From Lineus longissimus (lineage: Eukaryota; Nemertea; Pilidiophora; Heteronemertea; Lineidae), in the NCBI RefSeq assembly GCF_910592395.1, contig NC_088322.1, positions 15,679,431-15,743,430 of the forward strand: a stretch of 64,000 nucleotides of DNA. Direction: 5' to 3'. The notes beneath the pieces were generated by a model that had not been told where the DNA came from, did no database searches, and saw only the letters and a program-made list of their open reading frames with translations. This document shows positions 26,101 through 38,100 of the stretch, in pieces (the first letter of the stretch is position 1; every line of letters begins with the position of its first letter). The translations under genes and the position numbers were made by a program.

Positions 26101-29100
26101 ATACACAGCTCTCCAGTCACGCCATCTATTGGACCAGATGTAGTAGCACCCGAGTAGCAGACGTAGCCAGGGTCACATGGGGCACGAGGTTGGAGCAGAC
26201 CAGGCGCATCGCAGTACCAACCAGGTTTGCAGCTGGTGCAATTGTCAAAGGTTTCAAGATCTGAAAAAGATCACATTAGATATTAGATCCAGCATCTTCG
26301 ATGCTACTCTCAGTAACCGTGATTCATTTCAGTCACGTACTATCAAGATTGACCACCACATAATTATGCTAACTGGTCTTGAAGCATCTATAATCAAGCT
26401 TCTTTCCCCATAAATCATTCTGATGAAAAGAATTCAGAAATCAAAATGGCTACTCACGTGTTCTGTTTCCGTAACGACCAATAGGGCATGGTGTTGGTTT
26501 AATTGCCTCCGGCCCGCAATAATATCCCCGTGGACAATCTATCGGACTGGGTGATCCTAGTGTACAATAGTATCCCTTAGGACAAGGTTTACAATCGCTG
26601 ACATTTTTGGTTGCTTGGACGTCAGTGTAGGTTCCCTCTGGGCATGGTACTTGCTTCGGGCCGTACGAGCCAATCTGTGGCGGGTTGTTTCCGTACGGAT
26701 TCGTGAACGGGCTCGGGCAATAGAATCCTTCGACGCAGACACCAGTCTCGACGGATGATTCCTCCAAGCAGTATGATCCAGATTGACAGGGGGCGCAGTC
26801 AGTCACGCTTTCTCCACCAACGGTTTTGCGGATTGTGCCGACAGGACAGTTGACCTCTTCCACGGTTGCTGCGAAGAGGGATGAGGAATATATTAATGGA
26901 AGAAAGACGTTTAGGCAAATATGATAATATAGGTGTGGTGGCAAGACTCACAATGTGAAGGAAGAGAGCCAGAACATCAGGTAGAGTTAATAATCTTCAG
27001 GTGACACCCAAAACGACCAACTTGAACAGTTGCTGGCGGAAATGCCCTTCTGGAAAACAGCAAATTCTCATTCTTTGCCCATAGGTGATTATACTGGTGA
27101 AGTGCCCTACACAAGGACACACACTTACCTTCAGGACAATAATGTCCGACAGAGCAGTCCGTAGCTTCTCCCACATTCGTTAATCCACCAGCGCAATACT
27201 TCCCCGCAGGACACCGTTTGCTGGACAGCATGGCCGCATAGGACGTTGTGGAGTTATCGCAATAGTAGCCAGGTGGGCAAACCATGCAATCCTTCTTCCC
27301 TGGCTTTGAATACTTCCCAACGCCGCACTCGTATGGATAAATTGTCCCTTCTGTGCACCAGAATCCTCCAGGGCAGTCCATGCAGCTGAACTGTCGCTTG
27401 GCGGGTGCTCCGGGACCAACGAGTGTTCCATTTGGTGCGACACCCCATGGCATGTAAGTTCCGGCTGCACACTTCGTCGGGAGGTTGACAGCAAATTCGC
27501 AATAGTGTCCTGCAAATGGAGGTTGGTTTTCATCAAGTCTTCGTAAAGGCAACTAGCTCATTCACCCACAGAAGAGGAGGCAAATACTGTAGAAGTGAAT
27601 CACTACTAGGCAATGATGCCAATGCCACACGTTGAGTTGGATTGGACGACTCGTCTAGCGCGCACCTCGCTAAAACAAGAGAAGAATCACGACTTACCTT
27701 GCGTACAGTCCTTACACTGTGCTTCCTCCTTCTTGCCATACTCGTTATTGTATGTTCCGTTTGGACATCCGTACTCCGTTGGAACCTTTGTGCCCGCCGG
27801 ACAGTAGTAGCCGGGAGGGCACACATCAGTTAGGGCAGACTGGCCACCTAAAAAGACAAGATAATCATTGACCTTCACAATACGTGTCAAGTTATTACAA
27901 AGAAACAACAGAACAGACAATTGTTTTCATCCGAACATCCGGAAAACACTTTTCAAGACTTAACCTGCCGAATAAGACATCATGTCAAGGCTAGTCTGGT
28001 TTGAGTGATGGAGGCAAATGTCTGTCTCAGTTGTTCTGGTCTAGCAGTCCTGATGGAGGAGTACTGACCATCCAGAACCTGTAGCGTGGACCAGCTTTAT
28101 GGTTACCAGGACGAATTGAAATGAGGTATGGTACTTACCGATACAGTAGTTTTCAGGGTCGCATATGGTACACTCAGAAGCCTGGGTGAGATTCGATGAT
28201 GGTGTGTATGTCCCCGCCGGACATGGGAACCTGTCTGGTGCAGGGGTCTGGAGGGGGCAGTAATGCCCCACAGCACAGGGCTGGGCTGGGTTGATATTCA
28301 CACCTGCGGAGAGAAAGGTTCGGCATTACGTTGGAGCTGTTTTAACCAAAATGGTGAACACCTCAAAGAGCTAGGATTACTCTGAGTTTGCTCTGGTGAG
28401 CTAAACTATAATTGTTCTGGTGGAAAGATAGAAGAATCGTTAGATATTGACACCTGCAGAAAGCAATACTTGGCATAATGTTGCACCTTTTTTAACAACT
28501 AACATTGAAAGAAAGTAAACCGGACTCACCAGTTCCCCAGCTACAGTATTTTCCAGCAGGGCAGGCATCGCACTCGTCTGATCTGGTCAAATCCGTCCTG
28601 CCAGTGAACGTGCCAGGCAGACACTTGAACTGGTCCGATGTGATGGTACCGTTTGGACAATAGTGCCCCTCTTTACAAGGTACTGTGACGTTATGCTGCC
28701 CAGCGAGTGGACATGCCCATCCGGCGTCGCAATCGCGACAGTTCAACTCGTGGCCGGTCTTAGGGTTGGGGTTGTACTTCCCGGGGTCACATGGTATGGG
28801 TGAGACGCGTGGCTGGGCTTCGTTACCCCACGGACAGTAATGGCCGACAGGGCAGTCGATACAATCAGTTCCATCTGAAATGAGGGCAGTTTAGCAATTA
28901 TGACGCTGTTGTATTCATTCAAGGAAAATATGCTTTACATCTTTGGTGAATTCATCCTATATTTTGTTGTTTTGAAATCATATGTATTCAGGTGCGAAAT
29001 AGAAATTGTAATCCTGATCATAGCTGCACGATGACGAGCAACCAACAATAGTGCAATTTATCTTGTAAATCAAGAGTCACCTGACAAGCACGAAATGTCA

Positions 29101-32100
29101 CTTACTTGTTATTCCAGTAACGTTACTATAAGTCCCAATCGGGCAAGCATTCTGATAACCGGTCGATTGACTTGCGGTACACCAGAACCCAGCCGGGCAC
29201 GGGAACAAGATGGCTGATGCAACTGGGCAGTAATTCCCCTCCACGCACGGCTTACAGGCGATCTGACTCGTCGCGTTAGTGTCTGGGTTGTAGGTACCGC
29301 CAGGACACGGGAAATCTGTGGACAAGGTTGTTCCGGCTAGGCAGAAGTATCCCTCGGGACAGGGTTTGTCTGAGTAGTCGTATTCACCGGGTCCTGGGCA
29401 GTAGTAACCTGAGCATGGACAGGAGAATGGAAGATTGTGATTGTTATCTAAGGCATGTAAGTTAACTTTTGCTTGTCATGGCCTTGAATGAGATGCGAAA
29501 TTAAGATGCCATGTACCTGATGTCAATGCCCAAGACCCAAGGGCAACACGGATGGATTCCTCCTCCGCCTCCTTGGCCAAAGTCTATGTTACAAAGCTAG
29601 AGACACTAAAAGGTGCCCAACTTAAGAAGAACACAACAATTTCCCTGTGAGGTGAATCAGTGCAGACAAAAGAGACTGAAATTAGCAAAATCGCACATAA
29701 ACGATTTCTTGGGTCATATCAATCTACGCACCCGCTGGGCATATCACACACTCCGCGATCGTCCGGGAGCCGTTATTTGGATTGTACGTCCCAGCTGGGC
29801 ACGGGAAGAAATCCTTTCCATCGCAATATCCTCCCTTGTCACAGAGACCTGAAGGTGGCGCTGTGCTGTTGGAGCCAGTGCTGCAGATGTAGCCGTAGTT
29901 GCAAGGTCGACACGAAGTAGCTTTTCCACCCGAGAAGGTACCGGGAGCACATTCTTCTTTTCGAGATTCTGAAGAGCAAGAAAGCATGAAGTGTTAGCAA
30001 CGTTAGTTGGCATGGTATGGCAGTCGTAGTAAGCATTGTTCATTGGCTCGGTATGGCAGTTTCTGAAATTTGAGGGACAAGTTACACCACCGATCATGTT
30101 TATGCTAAGGCTGGAAAGGTTCTGCCCAAGCCAGAAACACTCAATCTTCTCCGATATCTGGCCTTAGTGGATTTGTAAGGCGTAAGTGAATGACCCCACA
30201 CAGCGGCACTGAGGCAGTGAGTGAGACTAGAGCACACGTTCGAGTAACTCCTTACCTTCTTGAGAGGGGCAAAAGTAACCAGGTTCACATGCCGTACAAT
30301 TCTGGGACGCTGCTCCGCTGTATTCACCAAGCTGGCATGGCACTGGGCCGGAAGTGGTTGTGCGGCAGTAAGAACCCTCAGGGCATGGCGTACACGCAGT
30401 CTGGACGCCGTATGAGTAATAACCAGCAGGGCAGGCGACACTGCAAGCGAGGCAATCGCCAATATATGACTTACGATTAGAAACCATACCATCATCAATT
30501 TCAAAACTTTGGCAGAGCGACAATACCACGTAATGACCTCCATCAGGTACAGACACTGACAGAGGGTCGAATACATTGATTTTCTACTGTCTGACATCAT
30601 GGAATTGGCATTCATCTGGCACCAAGCTCGTGACATCTTCCCCGAAGTTCTCCCAAAACATCTTTGAAAATCATCAGTACTTCTGCTACTATTTCAAACC
30701 GATTTTATGTTGTGCAGTACTTACGCGCTATTCGTCGACGTATCCGGGCATTCATAGCCAGGCGGACATGGTGTACAAGCCGTCTGATTACCAACAGAAT
30801 ACGTCCCAGCGTTGCAGTTGATTTCCAAGTCTTGTGTGGTCAGCGGGCAAGCCTTTCCTGCTGGACACGAAGTACATTTGGTCGACTCCTCAAGGGAATA
30901 GGTTCCAGGGGAACACTTGACCTTCGAACCTGAGGAGGAGCTTGCGCAGGCATAGCCCGCTGGGCAGGAGGTACAAGTTGTCGAACCTAGAAATAGGAAT
31001 GATACCGATTATTTAGAAGTAATCAGATCGGTCTGACATTTTGTAGGTGATGATCTGGGGGTAAACGTGTCCTAACTCTCAGGACAAATGCTTCTACGGC
31101 TATGAAACATGCTGTGCTAATGGACAACAAGAGACGAGGGAAAGCCCATAGCTAAAACTGAAGACAGTCTTGAGAAAAGTATGGAATCTTACCCGACACT
31201 GAATACTGCCCGGGATCACAGCTGGTGATTCCTGTCCCATCCACATTAGGGCAGATCTCACCAGCCAGACACTTCGTACATGAGCTCTGGTTCCCGGTCG
31301 AGTAAGTCCCAGATGGACACGCTATCTCTGCTGCTTGACTGAAAAAGACACAGAGTAGTTGAATCAAGAGCGACAGATATTCTTTTGGAAGTTTTTTTCA
31401 GAAATTCTCAGTGATCAATGTCAGATTGCAGAGGTCACAATGGTACCATCAGAATCAGCTCATTGGGCATGTCGATAGGTTTACAAATGGTGCAAGCGGA
31501 AAGTGCTTATCGAGAGCTTCCTTTGGCACGTTCTTCCTCGCATGACAAAATGAAGGTTTTGTGTCTCGTCTGCTGCAGGTGGCGATGTGTTTCAGAAGTG
31601 GTTGGCAACAAAAATCGCTCAATTAGGCGACTTATCCTCACATAAGTTTCCGGCTTAAGGATTGAAAAGGTTGGCTAAAATACCTACTCTGTGTAGGGGC
31701 AGTATTTCCCGGTCGGACAGACGGTACAAACACCAGCACCTTGGACGGCGTAAGACCCAGTGATGCACTGTGATATCTTGGAGGGGTCAGTGCGATCTGG
31801 GCAAGCATAACCGGCTGGGCATTCCGTACAATTGGTGGCGCCAGCGTTGCTGAGAGTACCTGAAAGGGAAAACGAAGGATGTTTACATTGAGAGGGCACT
31901 TATTTCGTTTTTCTTTCGAACTAGACATTCTACATAGAATCGAAGAGCAGAAATATCGAATTTTCATCTTCGCAGACCGGTACCCTCATGCCAAGTGTAG
32001 CAATGAGAACCAGCGCGCAGGTACCTGGGCCCAGGTGTTCAAAACAAGCTTGTCACTAGCTTGACATAAACTTTAACCTGGTGTTTAGTTCATGGGACTT

Positions 32101-35100
32101 GACTGAAAAGAGATACTTTTTATGACTATTTTCCACAACTAAGCTTACCCGTTGGGCATATCTCCGGTGCCTGGTCGGTGTTTGGGCACTTGCTTCCTGC
32201 TGGACACTGGGTGCAGCTCGTGGCGGTTGGATCAGTGTTGTATGTTCCCGGCGCACAAGCAATGGGAGCAGACGCCTTGTTGGCGCAAATGGAACCTGAA
32301 ATCAGAAATCAGCAAATTACGAAATTGGATTGCTTATTCCAAATATGCCAGAAATACACCTTCACCAAACAAGCAATAGCAAATTTACCTGATGACATCG
32401 ACTGACCTCTGATCGAATGCCAGCCATAGCTCTGACAAAATCCATACCGTATGGATGAACTGTATGGTTTCCCGTAATATAAGAACCTGATCAAGAACCA
32501 AGCCTATTTGGTTCTCGGAGAGTGTAGATCTAATTCCCGAGGGCGAATGCTGTTGTTTATGAAATCGATAAAGGTTACACTCACCAGCAGGACAAGCGGT
32601 ACATGAGGTCGCATTCCCAAGTGAGTACTGTCCATCAGGGCACGTTTCTTCTGCCGTCTTGGACGGGCACTGTTTTCCCGCCGAGCACACTGTACACACA
32701 GCTGACGTTCCTGTAGAGAAATACCCATCATCGCAAGCAGTTTCGGACACTGCACCAATTGCGCAATAAGTTCCCGCTGCACAGTTGGTGCATGTCATAC
32801 TTCCTAGAGCGCTGTACTGGCCAGAGGCGCACTGTACCGGAGTGGCGGAAGCACTTGGGCAGGAGAAGCCGCCAGGACATTGTAGACAGGCCGTCAAGCC
32901 AGCCGTGGAATAGGTATTCGACGGACAATCTGCGGCTGCTGTTCTTGTAGGACACTGCTTGCCAGCCGGACACTGTGTGCAGGAACCGTCTCCAGCCTCA
33001 CTGTAATAACCGCTTGCACAATCGGTTGGGTCGTTACTGTAATTGAAAGATCAGACAAAATTGGTGAAAAGTGCTTCAAACTGACTCATCAACAATTCAG
33101 GTTGAACTGCTTCTTCTTCAGCATTCATTCGGCACTTTGTGGCAAATTTCTCCTCTAAGGCTGGATGAGTGTTTTTGTCATCGATTCGGGTAATTGGCCT
33201 ATAGTGACTACGACTTCAGTGACGGCACGCTACTGTCTGCTTCCGATAAGGTCTTTTGCTTGTCACAGAGTACAAACCCAGTACCAACAACCTCAGTTTT
33301 ACGCCTTTATCAAATGAATACGCTGGACCGGACATGGTTTGGGACAAATTTAAGAAGAGCATTGTTGCTCAGATCGTCTATTCAACTTTTCAAACGGTTT
33401 CTAACTTGCATCTCCGATTTGGAGAAGCTGCAGGTCATCAATCTCGTCTGCTCTGAAACAGCACTTGACAAATCTCAACTTACGTTGGGTCCGAGCACGC
33501 TTTTCCTGCTGGACAATCACGGCACTGATCCTGGGTCCCAGACGTATATTGCCCCGCCGCACACTTCGTACACGAAGTCGCTCCTGCCGCCGAGATGTAT
33601 CCTTGTGCACAAGCGACTGGCGCCTTCGTGGGATCACTGCAGGAACTTCCCGCCGGGCAAATGGTACATGCCGTCGTACCGGTGTTGGTTGTGTAGTAAC
33701 CGGAATCGCACCGCGAGCATGAGAGTTGACTCCCGCTGCTGAAGTAGCCCGCAGGACAGGAGCTGGTGGCGTTTCTGTTCGGGCACTCACTGCCCGATGG
33801 ACATGCGGAACAGGTCGTCCTACCTGAAAGATGAAATCAGGCAATGCTAGAATTTGAAAAGTTAGCGAGAGCTGCAAGTTGTCTTATGATTAACTGATTG
33901 GCACTTGTTCTAGCTGTCCGTTACACAAAACATATCAATATTTAGTAGTTTTGGTTCCTTCTGTGGGAGCTGGGCCTGGTAGGTCTTTGGCTTAGAAGCA
34001 GGTCTTCAATAGGTTTTGGTTATGTGCCAAATACTGCACTGAAATGACGAATTCTGCAATTGGACACTCTACTGAAGGAGTCACCTTTGCTTCTGGCAGA
34101 CAGAAGCGCCACTTGCAATGTGACGTTTTTTGGAGCGGCTATCACTTATTTGAACTCCAGTGAAATTTATTGAGACTGACAAAAAAACCCTCTGGGAGTC
34201 TGTCTGTGATTGTCACTTACCTGTTGCAGACGTATACTGTCCATCCGGGCAAACTATCTTATCACTGTTGGTACTCGGGCAATAGAACCCCATTGGGCAG
34301 ATTTCACAATATGTGTAGCCAACGAGTGCGTAGTATCCCGTCGTGCAGGCGATGGGCGCTGAGGTGCCAGCAGAGGGGCAGTATTTCCCTGCTGGACACT
34401 GGGTACAGCCAGACGCACCGGAGCTGCTGTAAGAGCCGGCTGCACATTGCTGGAAGAGAAAAGGGGAGGCATGAATAAAGAAGAAATATTTCATTGATCA
34501 CATGTTGTCACAATGAGCTTTAAATGGCCCAGGAACTATTAAAAAGGTTTCAGACTGCGTAAAGATGCGACACTTTCTTTTTTGGCAACTGTCCATGGAA
34601 GCACCGTCATCCACGTGTCCATGATGATGGTGACCTCTGTCATTTACAGTGACAAGACCTAGTCTGTCTCCACTGAAACATTATGATAAATTTCTGATAC
34701 CGTGGAATGCATCATAATAGTGGCCTCACCTGACAGGCTGTCGAAGATGACGATCCCGTATTTGAGTTATAAGTTCCCCCCGAACACGCTGATTTACCAC
34801 TACCGCTACCAGGGCAACTAGAGAACAAAAGAACAGTCAATGGTTAAAATATGGTTGGAAAACAAAAGAACAATCAATGATATTGAATAGACGAATGATG
34901 CAAGTAATCACATCTCCCATTTCACATAACCATCTCAATTTGAGATCTATTACAATTTCCTTAATTTGAGATACATGTATTTGCATTGCCATCTCTCAAT
35001 GAGAGACATTTTTCAACATTAACTCAATTTGTTGAGATATTTACATTTTGTGAATTGTATTAAATATCTGTTGAGAAACCATTTCGTGAATGTAAGGCCC

Positions 35101-38100
35101 GAGGCGTAAATATCACAATGGTTTGTATCCTAGCACAGAGTAACATAAGCTGCAGGGTGTTTGTCTTGAAAGAATTTAAAAGGAAAAGCTGAAGATTACC
35201 TCGTCGAATTATGCGCTCAAACTTTTTGTCAAAAGAGATTTATGAACCGAATTACACTCATCATATTTATTTGTGACTGTCCTCTCTCTTAAAAATAAAG
35301 CTTTTTGAACTTCGTGGTAAACTTTTAGAGTTTTTCAGCCATCACAATATGCGCCCTGTAAAACCATTCGAGGTGTTTAATAAGCTCAATATCATGTGCA
35401 CCTATACAGTAGGCCTTGCTCATAAGGGCGCTTTAAAACTTCTCGAATGTAAACTTATATGTCTATCGACACTATTAGTATTAGCTAAGCTTAATAAAGT
35501 TGATGACTGATCGCATAGCACTAAATGTTAGCCTATCAACATGGTGTGGCATACCTGAATATACACCAATATGTCCCAGCACAACCAGGACATATTAGTT
35601 AAGTCCCAACAACAATCCCTAGAAAGTTTAGTAGGCCCGATATGTAAGCATTGCAGTGTCAAAAAGGGGCCGAAAATATACAAAATGACTTCGGTTAAAA
35701 TTTACCATCCTGGTCCGAAATGATGTAGTTTGATCGCTTTCAACTGTAAATCCATTACACAGTGGGACTTATTTCGTCAATTGATGACCTTTTTTGGACC
35801 ATGATCGGGATGACAACTAGATTATACTTTTCACGTTTCTGATGCAAGAGTTCTCATAACACCATTACTTCACAACTGTGGACCACACATTTTTTGCGCC
35901 TTTTTTAATTTTTGCAATTTTTTTTGAAAAGAAAAAAAATTAAAAAATTAAAAACATAATTTTTAAGTAAAAATTTTGAAAAATGAAATATTTGAAAAAA
36001 ATTGTTTTGAAAGATCTACAATTTTTGGGGAAAAAGCTGTTGGCAGATTACAAGATTTCCTTCTTTGGGCCTTTGTATTGTTTGTGGGTACTTAATTTTC
36101 ACAAGCCCTGTGAACAAAATTTGCTGCTGAGCACCTGGTCAAACCTTAAATGACAACATATCATCACCTCATTATTGATAATTGACCATAATTGCTTCAG
36201 CCATTAAAATACCTTCCACTATCCAGAGGGCAGATCAGGCTAATTAGAAAATCCCCCTTTTATATAAACCTTCCCATTGTTGATTGTTCACTATGACAAC
36301 ATTAGTGTCAGGATTTCTGTAATGCTATTTGCATGTATTAGCACTCTTATATGACAAAAAGTATATAATGTAAGTTCAAAGCTGAAGTAAACTCAAGAGA
36401 TAGTGCTGAAAGAGTGAAAGCATCGCATTTATCACAACCTGTAATTTTTTGGTTACAAGAGGCCCAAAGGCCTGGTCTGGCGCTCAGCTGAAAACGACTC
36501 TTGATGGGAGGGGAAATCAGAGAAGAGGGTCGGCTTGCCTTCATATAGTTATATGAAAGTGAACACTAGGCACATTAGATGCATTGGCCAGTTCATTTTA
36601 GTTCCTTTAGCTTCGTGGCGTGCAACCATAAGATATCATCCAAAAAAAAGTCATTTTTCATGAGATTTCCGATTGTGACTGGGGAGGACCTTGGACAATG
36701 TAGGAATCTAATTGCTGACGAAATCTGATGGCCTCTTGAGGGTTAAATCTCATCTTGCATACATTTCGACATTGTAATGTTGACAAAATGATTAATACCA
36801 GGTCACTGATACAAATCTCGACAACTTATCAAATATAAATCAAGTTATTAACAAACATCCTTGTCATAATCTTGGCCAGGCAATTGGAGCAAATGGTATG
36901 CTGTATACTGTTAATGAGCTATATGACGATAGAATAAAATCAATGGTCAGTTTCAATTTCAAAGATATTGATGGATTGGGGGGGGGGGCATGCATCTGGT
37001 GCCCCCCCCCCCCCCCCCCCGGATCCACACCTCTTTGAAACTGCATGTAACACCTTCACCACACTACAAGCTTGTGTGAGCTTAGGTGTGAGCACAAATC
37101 TCAAGTTGCAAAACATGTTTCTGTCGCATTGCATTACATGTATATGACCAATCAATAAGACCAGTGTTTAGAGTTCAGGGTCAGAGTTATGTTACTGACC
37201 AAGCAAATATCCCTCTGAAAAACATCAACACGTGTAAGTGAAAGTGTAAACCATGTGCCGCTGTAATGTGGCATTCCCTTTTATGCAGCGGTCAATCTGC
37301 ATAATGAATCTAGAGTTTAATTACTGCTCGGATTGAATATCAACAGGTTCACCATTGATAGAACCTTTCCACATCTCCAGGTGAGAATATTTCAGGCATA
37401 GACTTACTGGTTGTCTGGTTTCACGAATCTTAGAGTATAATCAAGCCAAGCCCAAATCTCATGTCAAGAGTGAACGTTTTTGTGATAGTGAAGAAGAAAT
37501 CAAGGTAATGATTAACTCAATGCAATATGCCAATCACCAATTTCTGACTTCCTGGGTCATGAACCAGTATGGCCGATCTCAGTTTATTCAATCAATGACT
37601 GAAAGCTTATTTATCCTGGGACAACTTCGCCTGATGTAACTCATTCAGGGAGGAGGAGAATGTCGCAGATAACCTTGACATTGATTGCCAAGGGAAGAAG
37701 CATGTCGTTGACCTTGACTTTCACTGCCAAGGGAGGAGTATTTTGATGACCTTGATATTCATGCGTAGGAGCATGTAATTGACCTTGAAATATATTCATC
37801 ATTGCCAAGGGCAGGAGCAGGTAAATGATTTAACAGTTGGTTCCAAGGAAGGAGCATGTGGATGGCTTTGACAGTCACTTCCAAGGGAGGAGTACTTGAC
37901 GTTCACAGGGGACGAGCATGTGGATGACATGCCACTCTTTGACAATACTTACTAATGTCCCTGTGGGCAAGTCTCGCATGTTGAGCCACTTGAATCCCAG
38001 TATTTGCCAGGACTACAGTTTGATTGGCAATCTGCATCACAATCACAGGCACCTGGAAAAAGAATCATAAAGCTGTATATGTCCGTAGACCATATGCACA

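Larger units (their letters stand above)
34818..37952. other. Longest intron of the giant gene (intron 2, 3.1 kb)
   Basis: It separates exon 2 (ending ..GH + TA) from exon 3 (T..). It contains no supportable exon. It holds a palindrome cluster (34932-35045), an A/T-rich tract (35885-36020), a G-run/C-run hairpin (36978-37020) and a degenerate minisatellite (37640-37935), which I list separately. The first introns of long animal genes often carry regulatory sites, but none can be shown here. Confidence 0.7.
30256..38052 (-). other. Exons 2-11 of the giant gene: N-terminal Ser/Thr-rich CxxCPAG repeats (residues ~42-748)
   Basis: This part differs from the rest of the chain. Repeats are about 45-55 residues: CxxCPAGxxCP, a spacer, CxxGxYSxxGxxxCxxCPAG. 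They use mostly GY(Y/F)S or GxYSxxG instead of GYYCP and have fewer N-glycosylation sequons. The style resembles TNFR/GCC2_GCC3 repeats of the shorter animal proteins of this superfamily. Exon 8 (31688-31859) needs the GTAGGT donor: the next GT four bases further on would bring an in-frame TAG into the exon. Exon 3 encodes a Gly/Ser-rich segment (PGSGSGKS, GSSSSTA). Confidence 0.8.

Noticed and set aside
33194-33742. A plus-strand gene of 182 codons
   Set aside because: It overlaps exon 5 of the giant gene on the other strand and has no recognisable domain; it mirrors the Cys-rich coding strand.
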